Positions 1 to 11,125 of a DNA stretch of 64,000 nucleotides are shown one piece after another. Each line of letters begins with the position of its first letter. Positions within the stretch are counted from its first letter, which is position 1. The notes below the pieces were generated by a model. It worked only from the letters and a program-made list of their open reading frames with translations, searched no databases and was not told the DNA's origin. Origin of the DNA: Neurospora tetrasperma FGSC 2508 (taxonomy: Eukaryota; Ascomycota; Sordariomycetes; Sordariales; Sordariaceae); NCBI RefSeq assembly GCF_000213175.1, contig NW_009799102.1:1533648-1597647 (forward strand). Direction: 5' to 3'. Made by a program: the position numbers and the translations under genes.

Positions 1-450
1 ACGCTCCCAATGCCTAGACTTAGCGTGCCTGGCGACGATGAAGGTGGACGACACGATGGGGACGGCAACACCAATGATACGGCTCCTCACTTTATTCGGG
101 GCGCGACCTTTCACATATTCTCTTCTCAAGCCACATTTACGTTAGCTTCGCCCTTCTCACGAAACACGATATATATCGAGCACATCAATGCTACGGCGCT
201 GTACAATCACACGGAGGAAATCGGACGAATCAAGTATGATTCACCGTTTGGCTGCCCTCCGGGGGTGTCCACCACGCCTAGGTTGCCGGTGGACTGGTCT
301 CTGGATTCGGTTGGACGTGATAAGGTGAAGGAAGCATTAGGTGGTAGGCTGAGGCTTGATGCGAAGGCTACTGTCAGTGTCAGGATTGGATCCTGGATAG
401 AGACGCTGTGGTATGTTGGAAGGGGAATAGGGGCGAGCGTCCGCCTGTGA
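1..450 (+). CDS. DUF3712 (Tag1-like) protein, 3' end only
   Basis: This is the C-terminal part of a gene that begins before the window; the frame is open from base 1 and stops at a TGA. About 149 residues are visible. They match, from memory, the repeated beta-rich module of fungal DUF3712 proteins: an ATFHIFSSQATF-like strand, a segment resembling NTIYIEHINATALYNHTEEIG, a Gly/Pro turn, and a tail with conserved tryptophans (IETLWYVGRGIGASVRL). Such proteins are large vacuolar-membrane proteins in the yeast Tag1 group and are often labelled 'pre-rRNA processing protein' in databases. The N-terminal transmembrane anchor expected for the family would lie outside the window, so it cannot be checked. 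Assignment is by recalled family pattern only. Confidence 0.65.
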   Translation, partial: TLPMPRLSVPGDDEGGRHDGDGNTNDTAPHFIRGATFHIFSSQATFTLASPFSRNTIYIEHINATALYNHTEEIGRIKYDSPFGCPPGVSTTPRLPVDWSLDSVGRDKVKEALGGRLRLDAKATVSVRIGSWIETLWYVGRGIGASVRL

Positions 451-1307
451 GAAAGACATACGTGAGATTTGCTTATGGGTTGGATTCAGGACGGTTTGCT
501 TGCTTGAATTTCTTGAAGTGCAAGGTTGGAATATTGCTAGAGTGCTCTTTGCTGGGCCCTTTTCTCCGTTCCTTATTTTTCGTCGAATACCTGACTTTGT
601 CTACTGGGTTGTGTGAAGGAGTTGCCGGCGTTGTTGGGGGTTAAACAATTTGCAGGCACGATTGGCAAGGGAGTAACAAGAGCACAGAGCGATGGGCTGC
701 TAGGTGATACTGTAGATTTTACACTGTACATTTTCATGAATACATGATCAAGAGAAAGGGCGTACTGGATCAGACAATACCTTCTTCTCTGGCTTTCTGG
801 AAAGGCTGGTTGCCCAGGCAACTGGATCTGAAGCTGGGAAAGGGGCTGGATCTTGGGGTGGTTGTTGGAGAACGACACAATCCGCTAAAGGCCCCAAGAA
901 GCTTGGTCCTTGAATCATTACTACACCATTGCGGCATGTACGAAAACAGTCAGGAAGAAGGTAATAATAAACAAACGGGAATTATTAGCATATATGTACA
1001 TTTTAAGTTCCGAGAACGTCTTTGGCGCTCGATGTTCGAATAGGCGTTCGTTATCGGCATGTGTTTCCCCGCAATTTTTGGGCGACGCTGCAACTGCAGC
1101 CAACCTAATGAGGTACTGCTTTACACTACCAATTTACACAAGTGGAAATTTCTGATTTTTTCAAAGCCTGCGCACCTTGACGACCAGGCACCAACAACCT
1201 CACAACACACTTTCAAGAACCACGTTTCTTGTTGTGATCTTGGTTGTTGTTCACATTTTTGTACCTGACATAGCAAAGTCAAGTACCTCGAGGCAAACCA
1301 CCACATC
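451..1307. other. Intergenic region upstream of the PRMT3-like gene
   Basis: This stretch holds the 3' flank of the DUF3712 gene and the promoter and leader of the arginine methyltransferase gene. Only short overlapping open frames are present, without family resemblance. The last 100 bases before the ATG are rich in CA and TT stretches typical of fungal leaders, and the start context ACCACATCATGGCC is good. I see no TATA box, repeat or RNA gene. Confidence 0.6.
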
Positions 1308-3121
1308 ATGGCCGCTCAAGCTTCAACTTCGGCGGCTCAGTCCGAACCCCGTCGTAACGACTATAGCTCCGGCTCTGATTCTGGCTCCGATGCCTCTTCT
1401 TCTTCTGGCGACGAGGATGAGTGGCTCGACCAGGACGAGGAGCAAGAGGAGGCCCCCGCTATCATCTCCTTGCTCGACGACCATGTCTTCCCCGACGTTG
1501 TCTCCATGCTGAACTACTGCAAGGATAAGGGTCTTGATTTCCTTGCCATTCGCGACCGTCTCGACTTGGATTTCTACGGCTTGATCAAGCTTATCAACTT
1601 CAGTAGGTCTCCAGTCTCCACAAGCTAAATAGTCAGCCTACTGACAACATATTAGTCCGTTCCAAGGTTCACGAAGGCGTCCCTCTTCCCGCTGAGATCA
1701 CTGCCGCCGATCTGGAGGATGACCGCTATCTCAAGCCCGTCCTTGATGATGACGCCTTGATTTTGTGCCTGGATGATCTCCCTGAGTCCAGCGGTACCGG
1801 CGCTGAGGCTTCTGCTGCCGGCACCCAGAAGGGCGCGGATGCGCCTGCTGTGGATGAGTTGATCCAAAAGAACGCCGAGCTCCAGGCTCAGCTCGAGCAG
1901 CTGTCCAAGCAGTTCTCCAATTACCGCCTTGCCGTCCAGCAGACCCTCGATCAGCGCTGGCAGGCTGATGACGACGACAAGGATACTGCCAAGGGCAAGG
2001 CCGCCGCCGCCGCTGCTGCTGCGCCTTCAGGCCCGGCCCCCGAGGGTCCTGCCGCCAAGGAGGGCGCTTCCGACTACTACTTCGAGTCGTACGCGCACAA
2101 CGACATCCACGAGACCATGCTCAAGGACACGGTCCGCACCGAAGCCTACCGCGACTTCATCTACCAGAACAAGGACCTCTTCGCCGGCAAGGTCGTCCTC
2201 GACATTGGCTGCGGCACGGGTATCCTGTCCATGTTCTGCGCCAAGGCGGGTGCGAAGCAGGTTATCGCCGTCGACCGCTCGGAAATCATCGACAAGGCGC
2301 GCGAGAACATTTACGCCAACGGGCTTTCGGACGTGATTGTTACCCTCAAGGGCCGCATCGAGGAGGTGATCCTCCCCGTCGAAAAGGTCGACATCATTGT
2401 GTCCGAGTGGATGGGCTACTGCTTGCTGTACGAGGCCATGCTCAACAGCGTTTTGTGGGCGCGCGACAAGTACCTGGCTCCCCAAGGTCTGCTCGTCCCC
2501 AGCCACGGCAACATGTGGATCGCGCCCGTGTCGGAACAGGAGTACATTGCCGAGTACGTTGACTTCTGGCGCGACGTGTACGGCTTCGACATGAAGGTGA
2601 TGCAGAAGGGCATCTACGAGGATTGCCGGATGGAGGTTCGCCCCGCCGAGACCGTGTGCGGCACCCCGGCCTCGTTCGGGCTGTTGGATTTCCACACCGT
2701 CAAGGTCGAGGACCTCGTGTTCACGGCTAAGTGGCAGAGCGCCTTCGGCGACAAGGCCGAGAGCCACGACGGCTTCCTCGTCTGGTGGGACGTTTTCTTC
2801 GCACGCAACCGCGTCGACGAGTCCATCAAGCTGGACACCAAGGCGCAGGAGTGGGTGGCTGAGACGGCCGGCAAGGGCGGCGATAAGGACGCCCGGGTGG
2901 CTTTTACTACCGGACCGTTTGGTGAGCCTACCCATTGGCGACAGGGCCTGATGCTGCTGGACAAGAACAAGGTCAAGGAGACGAAGCCGGCTCCTGGAAA
3001 GAAGATTGCAGGCGAGATTGAGTATATCACCGCCGAGAATCACGAGCGCGGATTGAACTTGAGGGTTACTTGGGCTGCCGAGGGTGAGAAGGAGCAGACT
3101 CAGACTTGGCTGTTGCACTAG
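1308..3121 (+). CDS. rmt3: Protein arginine N-methyltransferase 3 (PRMT3/RmtB type)
   Basis: Type I arginine methyltransferase of the PRMT3 branch, which dimethylates arginines; the best known PRMT3 substrate is ribosomal protein S2 in the cytosol. Two exons, 1308-1602 and 1656-3121, flank a 53-base intron with a CTGAC branch site and encode 586 residues. The N-terminus is acidic and serine-rich. Residues ~50-98 align with the PRMT3 zinc-finger region, ending in the conserved DFYGLIKLINFIRSK. A charged helix and an alanine-rich linker follow. The catalytic domain shows motif I VLDIGCGTG (~278), the double-E loop SEWMGYCLLYEAM (~348) and the THW loop EPTHWRQ (~521). The zinc-binding cysteines of the animal finger appear to be missing. 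The ORF runs convergent to ypi1. The family assignment is secure; the symbol is borrowed from fission yeast. Confidence 0.92.
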
Positions 3122-3582
3122 TGGGATAACGTTGAGTGGCGTCTGGCGCTGTGAGCTAAAAAGGTCTGGAAGGGTTGTCTTTACATGGATGGGTTAGATT
3201 TCTTGTACGATCTTAAACATTGGGAAGCTCTGTATAGCCGTTACATAAGATAGAGTCACTTATGGTGTCTATGGGCAAATGTGTTAGAATGCAGTAGCAC
3301 ATTTCTGCGTTGCTGGATGTCTTGAATATCTGAGGCCGTGATAGTGAGATACATGTGTACATCGATCGTTATTTGACTCGTGAAGTCCAATAACAAAGAC
3401 ACTTAGCGAAGAATGATATCTAACGAGAAGCAGCCCATACACGTGCTCATTATGGCTTCAGAAAGCCAAAACCAAGACAAACCCAGCCTTCGTGCTCATA
3501 TTCTTTTCTTCCCATGGTATCTAACAATTGCCCCCCAAAAAGAAATTCGACTTTTAAACATACGTTCGTGTTGTTCCCTGCA
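3122..3582. other. Convergent 3' flanks of PRMT3-like gene and ypi1
   Basis: The two genes end facing each other across about 460 bases. The stretch is AT-richer than the coding DNA and must carry both polyadenylation regions. No open frame with protein character, repeat or RNA gene is visible. Confidence 0.6.
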
Positions 3583-4258
3583 TCATTTACTGCCCCCAGG
3601 ACCTTGCAGTTCTGAATTCGAAGGCCCAGCCCCTCCATCCTTCGGCTTATACTTGGGCATTTTCTCATACGCATTCGGGCTCGGCCTCCTTTCCGTCTTC
3701 TTTCCTTTATTGCCATGTTTCCTCCCACGTCCATGGTCGTGGTTACAACCACCCTCCCTGCGATCATGGTCGTGATCATGGGAATGCCGGTGGCCCCTGC
3801 CACTACTACCACCGCCGGATGTGATTCGTTTATCTTGATCAGGTTCTGGGTCCGAGTCGGAATCGGAGGAGGATGATGAGTCGGAGGAAGAAGAAGAATC
3901 GTCACTGGACTCGTCTACGCCTTTTGGTCGGTGGTAGATGCAGCAGACTGTTTTGTTTGTGGCACGCCGGTGGTATTAGCACATGTACTTATCAGAATGT
4001 GCATGTATGCGCGCAAGGCAATTGAAGGGTGGGGGACAGAAGGAAAACCCAGGTCAACTAACCTTTGGACTTCTTCCTGCCGAGACCTTCGTTGTCAACG
4101 ACATCGTTACGCCATTGTACAGATCGCCCGTTCGAGTGTGCGCCGCGAAGTCGCAAGATGGCCGGAGAAGAGGTCTCGGTTTGGGTTCGGGTTGGGGCAG
4201 CGGTTTGGCTAGTGGATGGTTGCGCAGGCTGCGCTTGCCGTTGGGCGACGGAGGTCAT
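3583..4258 (-). CDS. ypi1: Type 1 phosphatase regulator Ypi1 (inhibitor-3 family)
   Basis: Small regulatory subunit of protein phosphatase 1, homologous to yeast Ypi1 and human PPP1R11; it binds the nuclear catalytic subunit (Glc7). Exon 1 is 4063-4258 and exon 2 is 3583-3947, separated by a 115-base intron (GTTAGT...CAG), giving 186 residues. The diagnostic block spans the junction: RSVQWRNDVVDNEGLGRKKSK on exon 1 continues as VCCIYHRPK on exon 2, containing the RVxF-type PP1-docking sequence (SVQW) and the paired cysteines. A run of about 20 Ser/Asp residues follows, then a His/Asp/Arg-rich low-complexity stretch, and the protein ends YEKMPKYKPKDGGAGPSNSE plus a short tail. The length and layout fit the family. 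Confidence 0.93.
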
Positions 4259-6740
4259 TGTGTGATTGTATCAAAGTTTGCTGTTGTGTTTTTGAGACGT
4301 ATGTGTTTGAACGGGTGGTTGTGTGTATGCGGTAGGTAGTCGTAGAGGTAGTCGGGTCTGGGAGAAGATGAGGTTTCGGGAGCGCTTCTTTTCTTCTCTA
4401 CAAAGGCGCGGTTTCAAGGGTGATGTGATCTGTTCGAAAAATGAGTTAGGTGATCGTCGTTTGAAGGCCGTCCGGTCATGCGACAACAATTGCGGTCTGA
4501 CGGAGTCTGGGGAAGTTTGTGTGATCGCCGCTGCTGACGAGGAGCGTGCCTGGCAGGAACTGGAATTTTCATGCAACTCTTGTCGCGGGGTTCCAGGCTG
4601 TTCTGTCTGTCCGTTATCTCGATCTGAAAGTTAGCTCTCGGCCTGTCTCCCTTGACTCGTCGCGCAATGGGTATTGGTCGGCAGGTTGCAGTACCTTCTA
4701 GACTTGGAATACCGTACGCTGAAGGCGAACGAACTTGAAGGTGTGTGGGTGTAGTACGTAGTATACCTAGGTGTGTGCATTCCCTTCAGTGTGGGACACG
4801 TTACATGGTGTACTTAACACGCCTCGGTGTAGTGTGGGTCGATGGCCGTTAGAGCAACCTTTGATGACGGAAGAATCGCAGCCGCTGAAGGTTTTCGGTT
4901 TTGGCGCTAGAGGTAAGGTACCCTTCCCGTTTTCCCCCACGTCCCCGCTTCGTCATTCCACCTTCCACATTCCTCTGCCAAAATAAAAGACCAAGAGTCA
5001 ACGCAGGGCATCCAATCAAAAGGTGGGGCGAAGATCGCCTGCGAGAAGGATGCCGGATTGACAAGGGTCCCCTAATAGGTCGAGCGCAAGCGTCCGCACT
5101 GCTCTCCCTCACAACCCTGAAGGCAGATCATTGCTTCAACCCTGAACCAAAGTTCCAACAACACCCCTGAATTGAGCCTCATTGTATGATCGGGAAGGGA
5201 CCGCTGCAAACAAACAAAATACTAGTTTGTTGGGTGTCCATATGTCCATGGCATATGCTTTACTACATGTGCGTGTTGGGTCTTTGAAGTTTTTCGTTGG
5301 TCTTCGGGCAATTGCGTCCGTTTCCACTTACATGTCAAAGACTGAGGATGGGAGGTTTGGATGTTGACTGACGACTGAGGCCGTACCAAAGGGTGGCACA
5401 TATTCTTTAGTGTCCTTTTTATATCCATCAAGGTTTGCTCAGTTAGTCCTCAGCTCCGCGGTGCGTTTTCTCATTCACGCGGCTAGGCTTGCGTGCCCTA
5501 GCAATTCAACAATAGAGAGCGGTGCCGGTCCAGCCCACTGCAGCCTATAGTCAAGCTTGCGAACCCTTCTCCCCTTGAATGCCACTTGGATGTTCGTGTT
5601 CAGCAGCTAATATGGCACCACAATGGAATGATCCTATGTCCGTGATCCTTGAGCTTAGGTTGTGAACCTCTTTGGACGTTGTGCTGCCTCAGAACTAAAC
5701 CACCACCAAACACCCCGCTTCTCCCGCGTCGCACAACGGGAGTTTCGATGCTTGCTAAACATCACTGGTCCTCATTGCCGTCCTTTTGCTGTTGGCAAAG
5801 CTTCCGGCAGTCGGCCCACGCGTAGAACACTCCTAGCTTCCACCGGGATCCTGCCTTTGCCTGCCCTTAACTGAACTGCCCTTCACTGCGTGGGCTGCCT
5901 TTCTCTGCCCTTTCCTGCTCTTTCTTTCCGTCCACCTTCACGATCCCCAGCGTCCTTCCCGACCAACGGATCTCTGTATATCCCAGGTCCCTTCTGCACC
6001 CACCCACCTTGCATCCCCGCCCCCGGCTTGGGACCAGGACCCTTTCCCATAGAATCCATCTTACTTTATCTACAACAACGCCCGACCTCTCGGCCTTTCT
6101 TCCTTCCTCTGTCTGTTTCCCCTCCACACCGCCTGGCGCGACCGCACTCTCTGATCATAATATTCGACATACCCGTACCTGGCCATCCAGCCTAAAAACC
6201 CGCAGGAACGACACTCTTTCGTGGCCTCGTGACAGTCTGGCTGGCTCCTGTAACGTCAAGGTTAGCCTAAGCGAATATCATCGTGGTACCGCAGTACAAC
6301 TGCCTGCCCCCCAAGACAGCAAACAATTCGAGACAGAATGACCATCGCTCTTTCCCTCTATCTTTCCTAGCGGGGAAGCATAATCTGAGAGCGAACTCAA
6401 CAGGTTGGGAAGTCACTTGTCACAAGATCTGCCAGACCACAAGGCGACTGGACTCACTCCACACTCAGCTGGCAATCACCTATTGCCCACACCTTCCAGT
6501 TGCAATTCTGGTTGCGCACTGCAGTCTCCATTCTGACGAGACGATACACTCATACGGTCCGTCTCTTCGCCACACCACCGCGACAAGTACAACTCCCGGT
6601 TTACTGCGCTGTACCAATTGGTCAGGGCAATCACCTCTACTGTGACCTATCCACCCCAAGGTAGGGCGGGGACTGAGGTGCCAGAACCAACAACAGAAAG
6701 AGCAATCAATCATTGCGCCGTGTCGCCTTCCTAATTGATC
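4259..6740. other. Divergent promoter region between ypi1 and the DUF726 gene
   Basis: About 2.5 kb with only short, unrelated open frames. From about 5880 onward the sequence is strongly pyrimidine-rich (runs of CTTTC, CCTTCC), as expected of a transcription start region and long leader for the DUF726 gene. Within that leader an ATG at 6338 opens a 10-codon upstream frame ending at 6370. The ypi1 side (4259 to ~4640) has G/T-rich sequence on the plus strand. No repeat or RNA gene was recognised. Confidence 0.5.
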
Positions 6741-9211
6741 ATGGCGGCACTCAAGAACGCTCCCGCGCCAGCGGTCACGGTGCGCTCTTCAAAGGCCCTG
6801 GGCCTCAAGACTTGTCACCCAGTTCCTCCCGGCTTGCCTTCTCCCAAGGACGCTGCCGAAGCAGCATCGCCAACTTCACCGACCCTCTCCCACACAGCTT
6901 CTGACGACAGTACCATCGCGGATATGCCTCCCGGCGGCAGACCAAGACATAATCCCCCGAAGCGGGAGGCTGACTTCAGCTCTCTATTGTCACCCCAGGA
7001 AAAGAACGACTTAACTTCACTCATTACCAGAACCACCGATGTTATGCAGAAGCACTTTACCCATGTTTACGACTCAGCCGGTCTGGTCGATGACGCTCCC
7101 TCGGTTCGTAACAAGTTCTGGAGCGGACTTCCCGCCCACTTGCGTGATTTCAGCATCACCAAGCCTCTCCCTGTGGAGACGCAGCTCCAGAACCCCAAGA
7201 AGCGCACTAAGGGTAAGACCTCGAGGAGCCAAAAGGAAAATGGAAACATGGCTCGAGACACCAAAAACAGCACGGGTGCTGCACTGCAGCCAGCTAACCC
7301 ATCTAACCTGAATATCCAACGCGCCCCTGAACAGGACAATGACAAGACAATCGGGCCCTACCTTCAGGAATTGAAGAAGGAAGCCATGCTGCACTTCAAG
7401 AAATGGCAGACAGCGGTACATAAGAGAATGGGTGACATCTCTGTCAAGCGGGCTGGAGATGCCAACTTCAACTCCACGGTGCCAAACAACAGACGAGGCA
7501 GGAACAGGCCTAACGGTGAGTACTTACTCCACCTAGTGACCGGGGACACGTATATAGAGATAGTGTAACGGCTGCTAATTCCATGACAGGTGTTTCAACC
7601 TCCAACATTGAGTCCGACCCTGTTCTGATGCAGCTTTACCCGCCGATCCCGTCGACGCTCTGCTACTGGCCTCTAGAGAGAAGATTGCTGGTGCTTCACG
7701 CTCTGCTACTCCTCCTGCTCTCACTCGAGCATTACAGCGCATATACTCGGGTGCTGCTGCTCCATATCACCTCTTCGCTAAACCTTCCTCTTCGCGTCCT
7801 CGTTGATGACGAGGTCCGCGTTGCCAAGGCTATTGCGTGGATGGCCAAAGATATCAATCCAGAGGAGCTGATCCAAAAAAGAATCGAGGAATGTGCTGGG
7901 AAGCCATCCAGGAGATGGAGGCACGGATTGGCAAGTATGGCTGGAATTAGCAGCTTTGGGATACCTGGCCATCTCGCTCCGCCCCTTGTGGCTGCAGGAA
8001 TCGGATCTGTCAATGGAGGTTTCGGGCTTGGACCTACTGCTTCCGCCGGCATATTAGGTTCGACGGGCGAGAGTGCTTTTGTTGTCGGCGCTTTGCTCGG
8101 TATCTACAACGCCAGAACATCGGTCAAGTTGATGGAGCAGTGTACCAAGGAGATACAGGACTTTGCTTTCATCCCCATGCGCGGCTCTATTGGCGAAGAT
8201 GGCGAGATTGGCAAGATCCAGCCAGATGCCCGTCGTCTCCGAGTTGTGCTGGCCATTAGTGGATGGCTGACCGATGAGTCGGACGTCACTAACCCCTGGA
8301 GGGCTTTAGGACAGGCGAACGAGGTATACGCTGTGCGATGGGAGGTGGACTCGCTCTCGAAGATGGGAACAGCTTTGGAGACTGTCGTAAGGAGCTCGGC
8401 ATGGTCCATGGCAAAGAAGGAAATCATTGCTCGGACCAGTGAGCCTCCTTTCAATATCCCAAAGTGTAACCTCTCGAGACGCGCTAACAAACATGGTCCA
8501 GTTTTCACCAGCATGACGGAATCCCTTTGGCCACTCGGCTTGCTCAAGATCAACAAAATTATCGATAATCCCTGGAGCGTCGGCATGGTCCGCGCTGACA
8601 AGGCCGGAGCTCTTCTCGCCGACGCCATCATGAACAAAGCCCACGGAGAGCGTGGAGTGACGCTGATCGGTTATAGTCTCGGCGCCCGTGCGATCTATGT
8701 CTGTTTGATGGTCTTGGCGGAGCGCAGAGCTTTCGGTCTTGTCGAGAACGCCGTCATGATGGGTACGCCCGCACCCTCGGAAGCCCGCGTCTGGTGTACC
8801 ATGAGGAGCGTAGTCTCTGGCCGGCTTGTCAATGTCTTTTCAGAGAACGATTACCTGTTGGGCTTCTTGTATCGGACGAGTAGCATCCAGTTTGGCGTTG
8901 CAGGTTTGCAGCGGATCGAGGGTCTTGATGGTGTCGAGAATGTTGATGTCTCTGCTAAGGTCAGTGGACATCTCCGATACCAGTACCTCGCCGGTAGCAT
9001 CCTAAAGCACATCAACTGGGAGGACATCAACCAAGAGCAGGTTAGCCGAGATGAGGCAGCTATGGTAGCCGCAGAAGAAAGGGTGCGAGAGCGTGAGAAG
9101 AAGCGAGACGCCGTCGAGCGTGGAATTGTGGTGATAGACAAGGCGAAGGAAGCTGCGAAAAATGATCCGGGTATTATCAGGACCCGGATGAGGAAGAAGA
9201 ACAAGAGGTGA
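6741..9211 (+). CDS. DUF726 / TMCO4-like membrane protein with alpha/beta-hydrolase core
   Basis: Homologue of animal TMCO4 and yeast YFL034W (Mil1). The predicted fold is a membrane-embedded alpha/beta hydrolase; substrate unknown. Three exons: 6741-7515, 7590-8438 and 8502-9211, giving 777 residues. The second intron (63 bases, GTGAGC...GCTAAC...CAG) is in frame and would be missed by ORF calling. Removing it restores EIIARTIFTSMTESLWPLG, which fits the family pattern. The first ~260 residues are polar and low in complexity. A Gly/Ala-rich hydrophobic stretch (GISSFGIPGHLAPPLVAAG) follows, then GWLTDESDVTNPW, DNPWSVGMVRADKAG and the nucleophile elbow GYSLGARAIY at ~598. The C-terminus is charged and lysine-rich. 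The leader is long and carries one short upstream ORF. The start ATG is the first in the long frame. Confidence 0.88.
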
Positions 9212-9798
9212 ACGCTGAATCCGACTCGTCGGGAGGAGGGGAGGGAAATTGGTGAACGTTTGACTTTGGCTTTCTTGGGACCTAAGTTCCTGCTCATGTT
9301 TATGTTATGGCAACGACAAGGGGGTGGCAACGCAGGGCTCATGAGAAATGAGACAGAATTCGTACGTTATCTAAATAATTGTAGGATTAGCTTCAGTTCA
9401 GTTAGCTTTCCACTCTGGCGACCGATGTGGATCATCTGGGTAGGACACACTTAGTATGATACAGCAATCAAATATTGTAGTGTGGCGCTTGCATCGCAAC
9501 AGCGTCGGGTAGTCCCTCACTCAGTGATTCTTGTCCCTTGAATACCCCTCGGAAGACGTGAACTCCCAATACAGACAGGCTGGGCATCTGACGCGGTTCC
9601 CTGAAAGGCCTGAAAGTCCCGGCCCCGCGTGTTATAACAACGCATTTGCCGTCTTATTCCAAATCTTCCAGGCTCCCCACACGTTCGGCATCAGTTAGCA
9701 GATACAGAGCCCTCCTATATAGTCAGACCACGCAGACCACAGCCCTTCTGCCCTCTCCAGGGCGCGAGACGAACTTCAGCCATTTTCCGCTTGATCAT
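9212..9798. other. Convergent 3' flanks of DUF726 gene and gta3-like gene
   Basis: A 587-base stretch between two stop codons. It contains the terminator and polyadenylation regions of both genes. No protein-like frame or repeat is visible. Confidence 0.55.
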
Positions 9799-10527
9799 CT
9801 ACTCCCCCTTCTTCCCACTCCTGACAACAAAGTATCTCCCAACCTTTTGCTCAGCTGATCCCAACACATCCCAATCCTCAGCCTCATTTTTCTTCTTTTC
9901 TTTCAGCTCCTCCATCTTTCTCCGCCTTGGCCGCCGGCAATGACCAACAATATCCTCCTCCGCCAGCGCCCCTTCAAGCATCTTCAGATCAATTGTGATG
10001 TCCGCCAGTCCCTCCGGAGACTCATCTCGGATCGAACTCAACGGCGCCAGCTCCTTGGCTTGATCTGAAGGATCCGTGGTATCCACCGACTGGATGGCCC
10101 GCACGAAGTGCAGGTGTGAGTGCAGAGCTGAGAGGAGGCGGGTGGTGGAGGCAGGGTCGGAGGCGGAGGGCGGGGGGAGGGCGGAGAGGCGGGCGAGGTG
10201 GTGCAGAGTTTGGGGGGTTATTTCGCTTTCTTCGGGTTGGGTTGATGAGGATGGTGTGGATGATGGAGGAAGAAGAGAGCGGACGGACCAGGTTGGCGTG
10301 GAGAGGATGACTGATGGGTCGATTTGTGATGGTGGAGAGAGTTTGGAGGAGCCGCCGCGGGCGGTGGATTGAGGGAAGGTTTCGGTTGTAAAAGATCGTG
10401 ACCGGGGAAGGTCACGGGTTGATGGCTGGCTGGAGTTGGAGTTGGAGCTGGAGCAGGCCGAGAGGGCCGAGGAGGTGGTTGAAAGAGCTGCGCGGTGGCA
10501 GGCGCGGCAGATGGTTTTTGTTGTCAT
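9799..10527 (-). CDS. gta3: Mitochondrial Glu-tRNA(Gln) amidotransferase subunit, Gta3/GatC-like
   Basis: Probable small subunit of the mitochondrial amidotransferase that converts Glu-tRNA(Gln) to Gln-tRNA(Gln) for organelle translation. Single exon, 242 residues. The first ~60 residues are rich in Ser, Arg and Thr with few acids (MTTKTICRACHRAALST...), consistent with a mitochondrial presequence. Residues ~100-160 carry the GatC-like helical pattern: ITPQTLHHLARLSALPPP, a Leu-rich helix RLLSALHSHLHFVRAIQSVDT, and the short PLSSIRDE segment. The C-terminal part contains a basic cluster (RRPRRRK) and ends VGRYFVVRSGKKGE, which I recall from fungal Gta3 proteins. It is divergent from sec17 across about 600 bases. 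Identification rests on motif pattern; a diverged GatC is the same function in other words. Confidence 0.78.
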   Translation of the reverse strand: MTTKTICRACHRAALSTTSSALSACSSSNSNSSQPSTRDLPRSRSFTTETFPQSTARGGSSKLSPPSQIDPSVILSTPTWSVRSLLPPSSTPSSSTQPEESEITPQTLHHLARLSALPPPSASDPASTTRLLSALHSHLHFVRAIQSVDTTDPSDQAKELAPLSSIRDESPEGLADITIDLKMLEGALAEEDIVGHCRRPRRRKMEELKEKKKNEAEDWDVLGSAEQKVGRYFVVRSGKKGE

Positions 10528-11125
10528 GATGGCCTTGATGGGAAGAAAATGCCTCGATTTTCAAAGTAGTATAGCTGAAAGGGAGATGTTGACTTGCGTT
10601 GTTCTATGGGGTTTACATATGATGTGGCTTAGAGATTATTTGATGCTTTGATGGGTGGTTTCAGGTGAGGCTCTGGTAAGAAGTCGCGATATGAGAGGTT
10701 GAGATGAAAGAGAGCGAGACATTTGCGAGGTACCTGTTGGGCGTCATAGCTGAGCTTTGGTTGGTTGAAGGCTAGACCCCTGCCACCGGGCCACTTGGTG
10801 AGGCAAGCTACCAGCCCTCAGGGAACCTGTTCAGGCGTCAAGGGCTTGGCGAGCCGGCATCAGCGATCACAGCCCGCTAAAGTGATCATCCCCCCCAATA
10901 CCGGCCAACCCCCCAATCCCATGCCGCATACCTTACCCCGGGAGACAACGAAACACCTCGGGCTCCTGCAACCACCAACACGACACCATCCCGACCAACA
11001 CCTGAGCTTCTTCGAACGCGCCCGATTCCGAACAATTGGGACACCCATCAATCGGCTTCATACAGCGAACGCGACTCCAACTTAGAACTTTGCCCATCTA
11101 TATACCGTCTAATAACTTGCCCTTC
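10528..11125. other. Divergent promoter region gta3-like / sec17
   Basis: About 600 bases shared by two divergent genes. It contains one perfect AGGTACCT palindrome at 10728-10735. The sec17-proximal half is C/A-rich (CCCCCAATACCGGCC, CACCAACACGACACC). No TATA element stands out. Confidence 0.5.

Noticed and set aside
2027-3118. 363-codon antisense open frame over the PRMT3-like gene
   Set aside because: Same codon-bias effect; Leu/Val/His-rich sequence with no family resemblance, while the sense strand carries complete methyltransferase motifs.
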